From assembly GCF_006438825.1 (NCBI RefSeq), contig NZ_RCZP01000012.1, forward strand, positions 62,001 through 126,000: a stretch of DNA of 64,000 nt, written 5' to 3'. Below are positions 33,469 to 42,029 of the stretch, piece by piece. Source of the stretch: Muricoccus nepalensis (GTDB taxonomy: Bacteria > Pseudomonadota > Alphaproteobacteria > Acetobacterales > Acetobacteraceae). The position numbers and the translations under genes were made by a program. The number at the start of each line of letters is the position of its first letter. Positions within the stretch are counted from its first letter, which is position 1. Under the pieces are notes generated by a model, which saw only the letters and a list, made by a program, of their open reading frames with translations, was not told the DNA's origin and did no database searches.

Positions 33469-34911
33469 ATGAGTTTCGACCTCGTCCTCCGCGGCGGCAC
33501 CGTTGCCACCGCGGCGGAGGTCTTCGCGGCGGATATCGGCATCACCGATGGCCGGATCGCCGCGCTGGCCGAGCGCATCGCGCCGGGCGCGGGCGCGCGG
33601 GAGATGGACGTCACCGGCCGCCTCATACTGCCCGGCGGCATCGACGCGCATGTCCACATCGACCAGGCGCAGTCGCCGGGCGCCGCGGCGGCGGGCGCGG
33701 CAATGGCGGACGGCTTCCGCACTGGCACCACCTCCGCGGCCTTCGGCGGCACGACCACCACGATCTCCTTCGCCGTGCAGCACCGCGGCACCTCGCTGCG
33801 GGACGCCGTGGCCGACTACCACCGACGCGCCGAGGGCAACGCGGTGGTGGACTACGCCTTCCACCTCACCGTTACCGATCCGACCCAGGCCGTGCTCGGC
33901 CAGGAACTCCCCGCCCTCATCGCCGCGGGCTGCCGGTCCCTGAAGGTCTACATGACCTACGAGGCCATGCGTCTCGGCGACCGCGAGATCCTCGAGGTGA
34001 TGGCGGTCGCGCGCGCCCATCGCGCCGTCGTCCTCGTCCATGCCGAGAACCACGAGGTGCTGACCTGGCTCGCCGAGCGTCTGGAGGCGCGCGGCGAGAC
34101 GCGGCCGGTTCACCACGCCCGGTCCCGCCCGCTGTTCGTCGAGCGGGAGGCGACGCACCGCGCGCTGACCCTCTCCGAGGCCGCCGGCGCGCCGCCGACG
34201 GTCATCGTCCACGTCTCCGGCGCCGAGCCGATCGAGGAAATCCGGCGGGCTCGCGCCCGCGGTCTGACCGTGGTGGCGGAGACCTGCCCGCAATACCTCT
34301 TCCTCAGCGAGGGCGACCTCGACCTGCCGGACATGGAGGGGGCGAAGGCCATGTGCTCCCCGCCGCCGCGCGACGCCGCCTCCCAGGCCGCCTGCTGGCG
34401 CGGGCTGGAGGACGGGACCTTCGACCTCTTCAACTCCGACCACGCGCCCTACCGGATGGACGGGGAGGGAAAGCTCCGCGCCGGGCCGAACCCGCCCTTC
34501 CGCCGCGTCGCTAACGGCATCCCCGGCCTCGCCACGCGGCTGCCGCTGCTGTTCAGCGAGGGCGTGGTGACGGGCCGCATCCCCCTCACCCGCTTCGTCG
34601 CGCTGACCGCGACGAACAACGCGCGGCTCTACGGCCTCGCGCCGCGCAAGGGCACGGTCGCGGTCGGGGCGGACGCCGACCTCGCGGTGTGGGATCCGGA
34701 GCGGCGGGTGACCGTGACGAACGCCTTGCTGCACCACGCCGTGGACTACACGCCCTACGAAGGGATGCGGATCACCGGCTGGCCGGAGACGGTGCTCTCG
34801 CGCGGAGAGGTGGTGGTCGCGGACGGCGTGCTCCACGCACGCCCCGGGCGCGGCCGCTTCCTGGAGCAGACCCTCTCCTCGGCCTATGCGGAGGCCGGAC
34901 GGTGGATCTAG
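33469..34911 (+). CDS. Dihydropyrimidinase/D-hydantoinase family amidohydrolase
   Basis: 480 residues. Metal motif HVHID in GGIDAHVHIDQ, the carboxylated lysine in SLKVYMTYEAM, His in VLVHAENH and VIVHVSGAEP, and the catalytic Asp in FNSDHAPYRM are all present. This is the full active-site set of dihydropyrimidinases and D-hydantoinases, which open six- or five-membered cyclic ureides. ATG 33469 follows the previous stop by 11 bases, and the last 10 bases overlap the SDR gene. Substrate ring size cannot be read from the sequence. Confidence 0.92.
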   Translation: MSFDLVLRGGTVATAAEVFAADIGITDGRIAALAERIAPGAGAREMDVTGRLILPGGIDAHVHIDQAQSPGAAAAGAAMADGFRTGTTSAAFGGTTTTISFAVQHRGTSLRDAVADYHRRAEGNAVVDYAFHLTVTDPTQAVLGQELPALIAAGCRSLKVYMTYEAMRLGDREILEVMAVARAHRAVVLVHAENHEVLTWLAERLEARGETRPVHHARSRPLFVEREATHRALTLSEAAGAPPTVIVHVSGAEPIEEIRRARARGLTVVAETCPQYLFLSEGDLDLPDMEGAKAMCSPPPRDAASQAACWRGLEDGTFDLFNSDHAPYRMDGEGKLRAGPNPPFRRVANGIPGLATRLPLLFSEGVVTGRIPLTRFVALTATNNARLYGLAPRKGTVAVGADADLAVWDPERRVTVTNALLHHAVDYTPYEGMRITGWPETVLSRGEVVVADGVLHARPGRGRFLEQTLSSAYAEAGRWI

Positions 34912-35672
34912 GCATCGCGGGGCGCCGCGCCCTTGTCCTTGGCGGCAACCGGAACATGGGGCTGGCCATCGCCCGCGCGCTCGCGGCGGAGGGCGCGCGG
35001 GTCGCCATCGCCGCGCGGGACCGCGCCGCGCTCGAGGCGGCCGGCGCCGCCATCCCTGCCGTGCCCTTCCGCCTCGACCTGTCCGACACCGCCTCTCTGC
35101 CGGGCTTCGCGGACGCGGTGGCGGCCGGCTTCGGCGCGCCGGAGATCCTTATCAACAACACCGGCGGCCCCGCCTATGGCGGCGCCTCGGGGCGCGGGGA
35201 GGCGGATTGGGAGGAGGCCTTCCGCGGCATGGCCCTCTCTGTCATCCGCCTCACCGACCTCTTCCTGCCGGCGATGCGGGCGGCGCGCTGGGGGCGGGTG
35301 CTGACCGTTGTCAGCACGGGGGCGGTGCAGCCCATCCCCGTCCTCGGCATCTCCAACAGCATTCGCGCCGGGCTGATCGCCTGGTCCAAGACCCTCTCGG
35401 CGGAGGTCGCCGCGGAGGGCGTGACCGTGAACTGCCTCATGCCCGGCCGCGTGGGCACGGAGCGCGTCCACCTCACCGACGCCGCGACGGCCGCGCGGGA
35501 GGGGGTTCCGGTCGAGACCGTCCGCGCCCGGTCGCAGGCGGCGATCCCGATGGGTCGCTACGCCGAGCCCGCGGAGATCGCGGCCTGCGCCGCCTTCGCG
35601 GTCTCCGCGCCCGCCGCCTACATGACCGGCGCGACGCTGCGGGTGGACGGCGGCTTCGTGCGGCACGTCTGA
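34902..35672 (+). CDS. SDR-family protein lacking YxxxK (second copy)
   Basis: 256 residues starting at GTG 34902 inside the end of the hydantoinase gene. The nucleotide site is changed to LVLGGNRNMGLAIARALA. As in the SDR of the hyuA/hyuB operon, the catalytic Tyr and Lys are absent: the aligned segment is ISNSIRAGLIAWSKTLSAEV. C-terminal YMTGATLRVDGGFVRHV is standard SDR. The reaction is unknown. That two separate hydantoin-type clusters each carry this atypical SDR suggests a shared, non-classical role. Confidence 0.87.
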   Translation: MDLGIAGRRALVLGGNRNMGLAIARALAAEGARVAIAARDRAALEAAGAAIPAVPFRLDLSDTASLPGFADAVAAGFGAPEILINNTGGPAYGGASGRGEADWEEAFRGMALSVIRLTDLFLPAMRAARWGRVLTVVSTGAVQPIPVLGISNSIRAGLIAWSKTLSAEVAAEGVTVNCLMPGRVGTERVHLTDAATAAREGVPVETVRARSQAAIPMGRYAEPAEIAACAAFAVSAPAAYMTGATLRVDGGFVRHV

Positions 35673-36439
35673 TGGGGGAGAGCGGCCTCGATCTCCGCCG
35701 CGCCGCCCGGGCGGGCTGGGAGGGCCTCACGGTCGGGCGGGCGCGGGGCTTCGTGCAAGCCAACCTCGTGGTCGTGCCGGCGGACTGGGCGGGGGACTTC
35801 GCGGCCTTCTGCCGCGCCAATCCCCGCTCCTGCCCGCTGCTGGCCGCGGGCCGGCCCGGCGACCCGCGCCTGCCCGCGCTCGGCGCCGACCTCGACCTGC
35901 GTGAGGACCTGCCGGCCTATCTCGTGCACGAGGCCGGCCACGCGCCACGCCGCCTCGCCTCCCTTCGCGACGAATGGCGCCGGGACTGGACGCCCTTCGC
36001 GCTCGGCTGTTGGTTCGGTGCGGAAGCTGCCCTCGCTGGTGAGGGCATCCGTCTGCGGCACGTCGAGCTCGGCCTCCAAGGTCCGCTGTTCCGCACCGGG
36101 CGGGCGGCGGTGCCGGTGGGGCGGCTGCGCGGGCCTCTGGTCGTGTCAATGCGGCCCTTCGCGCGGGAGGACGTGCCCCGCGTCGCCGCGGTGACCGCCG
36201 GCCTGCCCCGCAGCCACGGCGCCCCCGTCCATGTCGGTGATCCCGCGGTTCTCGGCATCCCCGACCCGGACCAGCCCGATTGGGGCGAGCCCCTCCGGCC
36301 CGAGCCGGGGGAGGAGGCCGTGTTCTGGGGCTGCGGGCTGACCGCCCTCGCGGCGCTGCAGGCCTCCGGCGCGCCCCTCTTCGCGACGCATGCGCCAGGC
36401 GCCATGCTCGTCACCGACCTCCTGGAGACCCTCCCGTGA
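35672..36439 (+). CDS. DUF1445 putative hydro-lyase (D-glutamate cyclase family)
   Basis: 255 residues. RGFVQANLVVVPADWAGDFAAFCRANPRSCPLL and FALGCWFGAEAALAGEGI are signature blocks of the DUF1445 family, whose annotated members are called hydro-lyases or D-glutamate cyclases. VSMRPFAREDVPRVAAVTAGLPRSHGAPVHVGDP and VFWGCGLTALAAL complete it. The start ATG overlaps the SDR stop by one base (TGATG). In a cluster that opens cyclic amides, a D-glutamate/5-oxo-D-proline interconversion is plausible but inferred. Confidence 0.87.
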   Translation: MGESGLDLRRAARAGWEGLTVGRARGFVQANLVVVPADWAGDFAAFCRANPRSCPLLAAGRPGDPRLPALGADLDLREDLPAYLVHEAGHAPRRLASLRDEWRRDWTPFALGCWFGAEAALAGEGIRLRHVELGLQGPLFRTGRAAVPVGRLRGPLVVSMRPFAREDVPRVAAVTAGLPRSHGAPVHVGDPAVLGIPDPDQPDWGEPLRPEPGEEAVFWGCGLTALAALQASGAPLFATHAPGAMLVTDLLETLP

Positions 36440-36861
36440 CCGCGCTCACCCGCCCCGCCCGCAAGATGACCCATGGGACCGTCATGGCCCTCCTCGCCGC
36501 GGCCGAGGCGGAGGCGAGCCAGATGGGCGTGCCGCAATGCATCGCCGTGGCCGACGAGGGCGCGAACCTCGTCGGCTTCCTCCGGATGGACGGATCGCGC
36601 GTCCTTTCCATCGCCTCCGCGCAGGCCAAGGCCGCAACCGCCGCCGCCACGGGGACGCCGACCGGCGGCATGGCGCCGGCGATGGAGACGCGGCTTGCCC
36701 TCGCGACCGGCCTCCGCATGACAAACCTGAAGGGCGGGCTGCCGGTGGTCGTGGAGGGCGAGGTGGTCGGCGGCATTGGCGTCGGCTCGGGCACGGGCGA
36801 CCAGGACCGGCAGGTCGCCGCGGCCGCCCTGCGCTCCCTCGGCCTGCCCGACGGGAACTGA
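36436..36861 (+). CDS. GlcG/HbpS-like (DUF336) protein
   Basis: 141 residues starting GTG 36436, overlapping the DUF1445 stop by 4 bases (GTGA). AVADEGANLVGFLRMDGSRVLSIASAQAKAATAAATG, then GGLPVVVEGEVVGGIGVGSGTGDQDRQVAAAAL is the GlcG/HbpS fold. Members are found in many carboxylate catabolic operons; some bind heme or cobalamin. Its exact job is unknown. It ends the five-gene cluster. Confidence 0.85.
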   Translation: MTALTRPARKMTHGTVMALLAAAEAEASQMGVPQCIAVADEGANLVGFLRMDGSRVLSIASAQAKAATAAATGTPTGGMAPAMETRLALATGLRMTNLKGGLPVVVEGEVVGGIGVGSGTGDQDRQVAAAALRSLGLPDGN

Positions 36862-37040
36862 GGTCAGCAGCCGAGCCCGAAGTGGAGTCAGTCCTGGCAG
36901 GTGAACTGCGTCGTTGTCGGCGCAGGAAAGGCGGCCTCAGGCGCGGCGGCGTCGCATACACCACCTTGTAGGCGCAGCAGCCCCCGGACGGGTGCGCGTT
37001 CACACGATACGGACATACTCGTACCATGCGGTGCTTGCGC

Positions 37041-38382
37041 TCAACGCTGCAGTCCATGCCCCACTCGAGCCATGAGCAAGGTGCCAGCGGCACCGAGGAG
37101 TGCGCTCGCCAGGACAGGTGGAGGATGGCCCACGAGCAAAGCAATGCCGATCGCTAAAGGCGCCGCCACCAACAGCGCGATGCCGCGGCTGGTGTAGAGC
37201 AAGCCGAGCCTTTCGCCCAACGAGCGCACGCCGAAGCGGTCGGCGACGAAGGCCGGCAGGAGCGCGACGAAACCGCCCTGCAGCGTGCCGAAGCCAATTG
37301 CAAAGGCTTGCAGCACCGGCCTGTCCTCGGCCGCTGCCCAGAGCGGCATCGCGGCCGCCATGCCCCCGCAGCAGATCAGGAACACTCCCCGCCGCCCGAT
37401 CGCATCGGCCATTGCCGTCAGGAGGAAGCGTCCGACGATGGTGCCAACGCCGATCAGACCCAGCAGCGCCACCGCGTCATGCCGGTCGAGGCCCAGGTCG
37501 CGTGCACCGCCAACCAGCATCGCATGCGGCAGCACGGAGTGCAGAGAGACGAGAAGCGTAGCCGCGTAGAGCAGGCCGAAGTCCCGGCTGAGCACGGTTG
37601 CCGACAGCGTGGGGTGCGGCGCTGGTGCGGGTACCCGCTCCTGCGGGGCGGGCGTCAACAGCAGCGCGCGCCGTGCCAACCAAGGCGGCGAGCGCGCCAC
37701 CGGCAATGAAGGTCGTGCGCCAGTCGCCGAACGCGGAGAAGGCCTCGGCTGCCGGCGGCACCAGCGCGGTGCCAACGCCGATTCCGCTCACCGCGATGCC
37801 GGAGGCAAGGCCGCGGTGCACGTCGAACCAGCGCTGCACGGCGGCGAGTGCCGGCACATAGGCAAAGCCGCAACCCAGGCCGATCAGCACGCCATAGCCG
37901 ACATACACCTCAACCAGGCTGCCCGCGGCGGCCGCCACGAGGAAGCCGAGCCCGATGACCAGCATGCCCGTCACCGCGACGAGGCGTGCGTCGATGCGGT
38001 CGGCAAGCTCGCCGGTCAGCGCGCTGACGAAGAAGCAGCTGCCGCCGCTCAGCGCATACACGATGGAGACCGACGCACGGGAGGAACCGAAGGCAGTGGC
38101 GATCTCGTCGGCGAACGCGGCGTAGGAGTAGATAGCGCCGAAGCCCACCATGGTCACCAGAAAGGCCCCGGTAACGACTGTCCAGCGCTGGAACGGCGCT
38201 GGCGCGGCTGGGTGCGGGCGGTGCAGGAAGCGCGGACGGTGCGGCCGTGCCTCGGGAGCGACACGGTGCGCCGTCGGTGGCGTCCAGAGCGTCTGGCTTA
38301 TCGCCTTTGCCGTTCGCGCAGGCACTGCTCCGCTACGATCCGCCGCCAAGCGCTTAGAAGCATGTGGCCGAGCAGGCTCCAC
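37041..38382 (-). pseudogene. MFS transporter (OFA/monocarboxylate type) split by frameshift
   Basis: The N-terminal half (38382 down to about 37690) reads WTVVTGAFLVTMVGFGAIYSY, GELADRIDARLVAVTG and VQRWFDVHRGLASGIAVSG with six membrane helices. The C-terminal half (about 37690 to 37041) reads RDFGLLYAATLLVSLHSVLPH, GVGTIVGRFLLTAMADAIGRRG and SRGIALLVAAPLAIG in a frame one base off. The shift falls between GGALAALVG and RRALLLTPAP, at about 37,670-37,690. Joined, the halves make a normal 12-helix MFS protein. The start is also unclear: ATG 38382 lies inside another small gene. It is either a pseudogene or a sequencing error. Confidence 0.75.
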
Positions 38383-38471
38383 CCGTAGCGGTAGCTCAGC
38401 CGCTCGATTTCCGCCCAGGTCGCCTCATCCGCAGCGCGGAGCACCGCGCGCTTGTAAACCTCAGGGCTCAT
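38298..38471 (-). CDS. Small hypothetical protein coupled to the esterase-like gene
   Basis: 57 residues, starting at an ATG that overlaps the upstream stop codon by 4 bases (ATGA) with AGGAG about nine bases before it. The sequence (ATWAEIERLSYRYGWSLLGHML) is helix-rich and basic at its end. No family is recognised. Translational coupling is the main argument that it is real; it also overlaps the presumed 5' end of the broken MFS gene. Confidence 0.45.
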   Translation of the reverse strand: MSPEVYKRAVLRAADEATWAEIERLSYRYGWSLLGHMLLSAWRRIVAEQCLRERQRR

Positions 38472-39322
38472 TGTGGCGCGCTCCTGACCCGAGGCGCCAA
38501 TGCTGCTGCGAGCCAGTCCGCAACGACCTCCGCGGCCTCGACCGTGACGACGAGATCGGCGCGTGCGCGCAGCCGCCCGCCACCGGCGGGGTTGGGCAGC
38601 ACGGGCCCTGAGTTCGGCCAAACTGCTCCCGGCGCGTCCCAGGCATGGCCCGCGCCAGGCAGCAGCCGTGGTGTGAGGCCGGTCGAGGTCGGCATGGCCA
38701 CGCAGTCCTGGGCGGCGGCAGCACCCTGCAGGATGAGGGCCGGCTCGGCGGCAGGCGGCTTGAGGCCGGAGCAGCCTGGGTAGAGCGCTGCCGCCGGCCG
38801 CCCCGCTGCACCAGCAAGGACAGAACGGCCGCCGAGGCCAAAACCCAGGGCGGCCGTCGCGGCGAGGTCGAATCCGTTGCGCGTCGCCCAGGCAAGCGCC
38901 ACGCCCAGAGCCGCGGACGAGGCGGCCGGCTCAACAGCATGGGTCGGGCTGTCCAAGTCCTCACCCATACCGAGCACCAGGGCGGCAAAGCCACGCCTCA
39001 ACAGGCTCTCCACATAGGGCTCGGAGCGCGCGTCCTCGCTCAGCGCGTCGGGCAGCACGATGACGAGCGGTGTGAGTGATGCAACGGCGGGCCGCACCAG
39101 CCGTGCCAGTCCAACCGGCTCGGGAAGGCGGACCAGCTCGGCACGTGGTTCCGTCCCTTCGACCGACTGAGGCGCGGCGGAGCCTCCGCAGAGGGGATCG
39201 ATGGATAGAGCCGCAACCGTCGCGCTCTCACCCACGATGGCGAGCGCGATCAAGAAGGCGACCACGGCGGACGGGTTCATCGGCCGTCGGCAGGGTTTTG
39301 TGGCGCTCTTGGCTCGCGGCAT
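38468..39322 (-). CDS. Dienelactone-hydrolase-like alpha/beta protein with altered nucleophile
   Basis: 284 residues with an N-terminal hydrophobic signal (VVAFLIALAIVGESATVA). The fold matches the dienelactone hydrolase group: TPLVIVLPDALSEDARSEPYVESLLRRGFAALVLGMG, then the nucleophile elbow, then GAGHAWDAPG with the catalytic His. The elbow, normally GxCxG or GxSxG, reads GFGLGG, so the nucleophile position is Gly, and the Asp loop is weak (QGAAAAQD). It may be a non-catalytic relative. ATG 39322 has GGAGG eight bases upstream; ATG 39280 lacks one. Confidence 0.65.
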   Translation of the reverse strand: MPRAKSATKPCRRPMNPSAVVAFLIALAIVGESATVAALSIDPLCGGSAAPQSVEGTEPRAELVRLPEPVGLARLVRPAVASLTPLVIVLPDALSEDARSEPYVESLLRRGFAALVLGMGEDLDSPTHAVEPAASSAALGVALAWATRNGFDLAATAALGFGLGGRSVLAGAAGRPAAALYPGCSGLKPPAAEPALILQGAAAAQDCVAMPTSTGLTPRLLPGAGHAWDAPGAVWPNSGPVLPNPAGGGRLRARADLVVTVEAAEVVADWLAAALAPRVRSAPQ

Positions 39323-39427
39323 TGGTGGTACCTCCGCAGCGTCGAAAGGGGGATCACTCGAAGGAACGGCCTGTCCGCTCCTGCAACCTGGGCAGGGGAG
39401 AGCAGGCGTCGGCCAGCCGCCGTGACC

Positions 39428-40387
39428 TCAGCCTGCTGCCCTGACGTGCGTCGTGCGGCCGAGCACGGCCGGTGGGATGACGAAGCCAAATTCGCGGGCC
39501 AGATCGAGGTTCACCACGAGTTCGGGCCGCACCACGCGCTCGACTGGGATGTCGCCGGCGCGCTCGCCACGCAGAATGCGATGGACCAGCTTCGCCACGT
39601 TCCGCGACGCGGCGGCGAAGCTCGTGCCACAGGCCAGCAACGGACCGAAGGCTGCCGCATCACGGGCAAGCAGCGTGGGCAGGCGCGCGGCCCAGGCGAG
39701 CGCCGCGATGCGCGCCCCATGCACCCGGACGATCGGTACCCCGAGTCCCACGAATGCGTCGGCCCGCGCCGCGCGCATCGCCGCGAACGCGTCCTCAAGG
39801 TCATCCAGGCCGCGCAGGAGATGAACCTGGGCGATGAGACCCTCGGCCGCGGCCGCCGCCCGGGCCACGTTCGGCAGGGCATCCGGAACTCCCGCATCAC
39901 CGAGGACGGCCAGCCGCCTCACGTCCGGAATGAGCGTCCGCAGCAGGCGCAGGCCCTCCTGGGCCTCATCCGGGTCGAAGGTCGTCACGCCGGTAGCGTT
40001 TCCGTCAGGCCGCCCCGCCTCGGCCACGAGACCGACCGCCACGGGGTCGACGACCGCCGCGAAGACGATCGGGACGCCCGGCGCCGCCTGCTGCGCGGCG
40101 CGGCGATGCACCGCTCCCATCGCGATGATCATGTCCACCGGCGCGGCGGCAAGCTCCGCCGCGAGGACCGGGAGCCGATCCAGGTGGCCGCCGTCAAAGC
40201 GCGCATCGATCGAGAGGTTACGCCCCTCGACGTAGCCCAGCGCCGCCAGACCCTCGAGGAAGGCTGGATGATCGGGGTGCGAGGGATCGCCGCTGAACAG
40301 CGCGCCGATCCGCACCGCGGTGCGCCTCACGACGGCGCCTGCCCCACCCCGTACACCGAAGGGCGGCTGGGAGACTTGGACGAGCAT
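39428..40387 (-). CDS. ABC substrate-binding protein (ABC_sub_bind type), no signal peptide
   Basis: 319 residues of the ABC_sub_bind family: HPAFLEGLAALGYVEGRNLSIDARFDGGHLDRLPVLAAELAAAPVDMIIA, then GVPIVFAAVVDPVAVGLVA and TGVTTFDPDEAQEGLRLL. These bind small aromatic or amino acid ligands. Normally a Tat or Sec signal precedes; here the start ATG 40387 overlaps the stop of a TctC remnant (TGATG) and gives MLVQVSQPPFGV directly before the mature part. Export is therefore doubtful. No permease or ATPase is adjacent. Confidence 0.75.
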   Translation of the reverse strand: MLVQVSQPPFGVRGGAGAVVRRTAVRIGALFSGDPSHPDHPAFLEGLAALGYVEGRNLSIDARFDGGHLDRLPVLAAELAAAPVDMIIAMGAVHRRAAQQAAPGVPIVFAAVVDPVAVGLVAEAGRPDGNATGVTTFDPDEAQEGLRLLRTLIPDVRRLAVLGDAGVPDALPNVARAAAAAEGLIAQVHLLRGLDDLEDAFAAMRAARADAFVGLGVPIVRVHGARIAALAWAARLPTLLARDAAAFGPLLACGTSFAAASRNVAKLVHRILRGERAGDIPVERVVRPELVVNLDLAREFGFVIPPAVLGRTTHVRAAG

Positions 40388-40515
40388 CAATTCACCCTCA
40401 CGCCGGCCGTGCGCACGACCCGCCCCCACTTTTCGGCCTCGCGGGCGAGGAGCGCGGCGAGGTCGGCCGCTGGGCCGGGCATCGGCGTCGCGCCGAGATC
40501 GGCGAAGCGCGCGGC
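40387..40515 (-). pseudogene. TctC (Bug) receptor, C-terminal fragment
   Basis: Minus-strand codons before the stop at 40387-40389 read RFADLGATPMPGPAADLAALL, then AREAEKWGRVVRTAGVRVN, which is the standard C-terminus of TctC-type receptors. Nothing of the first ~280 residues remains: upstream DNA is a LysR effector domain on the other strand. The right boundary is approximate. Confidence 0.75.
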
Positions 40516-41182
40516 CCGGGGGGAGCAAGGGCACCTGCGGCTCTCGGTCCCGCCGACGGCGCCCTTCCACCCCTTCGTGCCGACGGTGATCCGCGCCTTC
40601 CGCGACGCCTATCCCCTCGTCTCGCTCGCGATGGAGGAGAGCCTGCGGACGGAGACGCTGGAGCGGCTCCGCGGCGGGCAGGTGGACGTGGCCTTCCTCC
40701 GCGCCTCCATCGCCGCGCCGGAGGGCCTTGCCGTGTACCCGCTGCGCGAGGAGCCGATGGTCGCCGCGCTGCCGAGCGGGCATGCGCTGGCGCGGGACGA
40801 CGGCCGCGCGGTCCCGCTCCGCGCCCTCGCGGAGGAGACGTTCATCGCCTACGCCCGCGACACCGGGCCGGCCCTCTACGAGGCCATGGCGGCGGCCTGC
40901 CTGCGGGCGGGCTTCGTCCCCCGCCTCGGCCAGGAGGCGCCGCGGATCACCACCGCGCTGAGCCTCGTGGCCACGGGCTTCGGCGTGACCCTCGTGCCGG
41001 CCTCAATGCAGCGCATGGCGCTCGAGGGCGTGACCTACCGGGAGCTGGAAGGCGCCGACGGGCCGCGCGCCTTCCTCGGCATCATGGCGCGGCGCGACGA
41101 TCCCTCGGCCGCGGTCCGGCACTTCGTCGCCCTGGTCCGGCGCGCGGCGCGGCGCAGGGACGATAGCGCGGCAGCGTCATAG
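40516..41182 (+). pseudogene. LysR regulator, C-terminal effector domain only
   Basis: A frame ending at 41182 encodes RAARGEQGHLRLSVPPTAP, FHPFVPTVIRAFRDAYPLVSLAMEES, FLRASIAAPEGLAVYPL and TTALSLVATGFGVTLVPASM, the complete effector-binding half of a LysR regulator. The helix-turn-helix half is missing; the preceding bases belong to the antisense TctC fragment. The left boundary is approximate. It cannot bind DNA as encoded. Confidence 0.75.
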
Positions 41183-41319
41183 GCTTCAGAGAAGTCCAAT
41201 CCGACGATGCGGCCGGCGGCTAACCGGCCGGTAAGTGCGCCCGTCAGGCTGGCGGTGTCGCACCCAAGGTTGAGGTTGGGCACGCCGCCGTCGGTCAAGG
41301 AGAAGGTTGAGGAAGACAT
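41183..41319 (-). pseudogene. Methyltransferase fragment, paralogue of the gene at 43076
   Basis: From ATG 41319 the minus strand reads MSSSTFSLTDGG, then NLNLGCDTASLTGAL and AAGRIVGLDFSEAY before running into the antisense LysR fragment. The intact gene at 43076 reads MTASSTFPATDG, a further 27 residues, then DLGCGTGSLAQAL and RVVGLDASDAY. So this copy has lost an internal segment and everything after motif I. Confidence 0.75.
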
Positions 41320-41411
41320 GGTCTTACTCCCCGAAGGCAGCAGCGCCTTCCCGTGAGGAAAATGGAGAGCGACGAGGTCGGCGGTCCAATAGAGCTTCTG
41401 TCTAGAAATTC

Positions 41412-41426
41412 ATGCCGGCTCGGCAT
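41412..41426. promoter_or_regulatory. LysR-box operator retained in the decayed copy
   Basis: ATGCCGGCTCGGCAT is an inverted repeat with the T-N11-A form of LysR sites. It sits 11 bases from the lost start of the LysR pseudogene and 92 bases from the methyltransferase fragment, the same distances as at the intact locus (42968-42982). Confidence 0.7.
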
Positions 41427-41437
41427 AAACGACGTGG

Positions 41438-41881
41438 ACGCATCTCTGCCAAGCAAAGGCCCTCGTCGCCGTTGCCGAACTCGGCGCCGTCTCCAAGGCG
41501 GCCGAGCACCTCCCCGTCGTGCAGCCTGCACTCGCCCGCCAGGTTGCCGAATTAGAGCGGCAGCTCGGGATCGGGCTCCTCGACCACGTGGGCGGCCGCC
41601 TGATGCTGACCGAGGAGGGTGCGCAGCTCCTGAGCGACTGCTGGGCGCTACTGCCATGCGCCGCAGAGCTATGCGTCGCAGAGATCGGCGAGGGCGCGCG
41701 GCTGTTCCGGCACGGCGATGCAGGCGAGCTGAAGGTGGCGTCATCGCCGCAGTAGATTGGCAGTAGATTGAGCGTGCGCTCGCGACGTTCTTGGTGCGCT
41801 GCGCCGCGCCGTAACCCGAAGGTGCGGGTGACGTTGACTGAGGTGAGGCTGGACACGATGTCCGACAGCTCCCCACGCTGT
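41438..41881 (+). pseudogene. LysR regulator, N-terminal part, start codon lost
   Basis: The frame from ACG 41438 reads LVAVAELGAVSKAAEHLPVVQPALARQVAELERQLGIGLLD, GGRLMLTEEGAQLLSDC and HGDAGELKVASSPQ, then TAG at 41753. It matches the intact regulator at 42030-42956 residue for residue in register. The intact ATG aligns with ACG here. A tandem repeat of CAGTAGATTG at 41750-41770 introduces the stop, and readable homology (RVTLTEV) resumes in shifted frames up to about 41,850. Confidence 0.8.
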
Positions 41882-42029
41882 ACATGCTGGGCGGTAGACC
41901 ACTGCCGGAAAAGCAATGAGCCTCGTCGTGCGTGAGGCAACGCCCGACCGCTCCCAGACAGACCCAGCGGGTCAGAGCCTACCCACGCCTGCCCTGCCCT
42001 GCCGGCTGCGACGTCCCTGGCACACGAGC

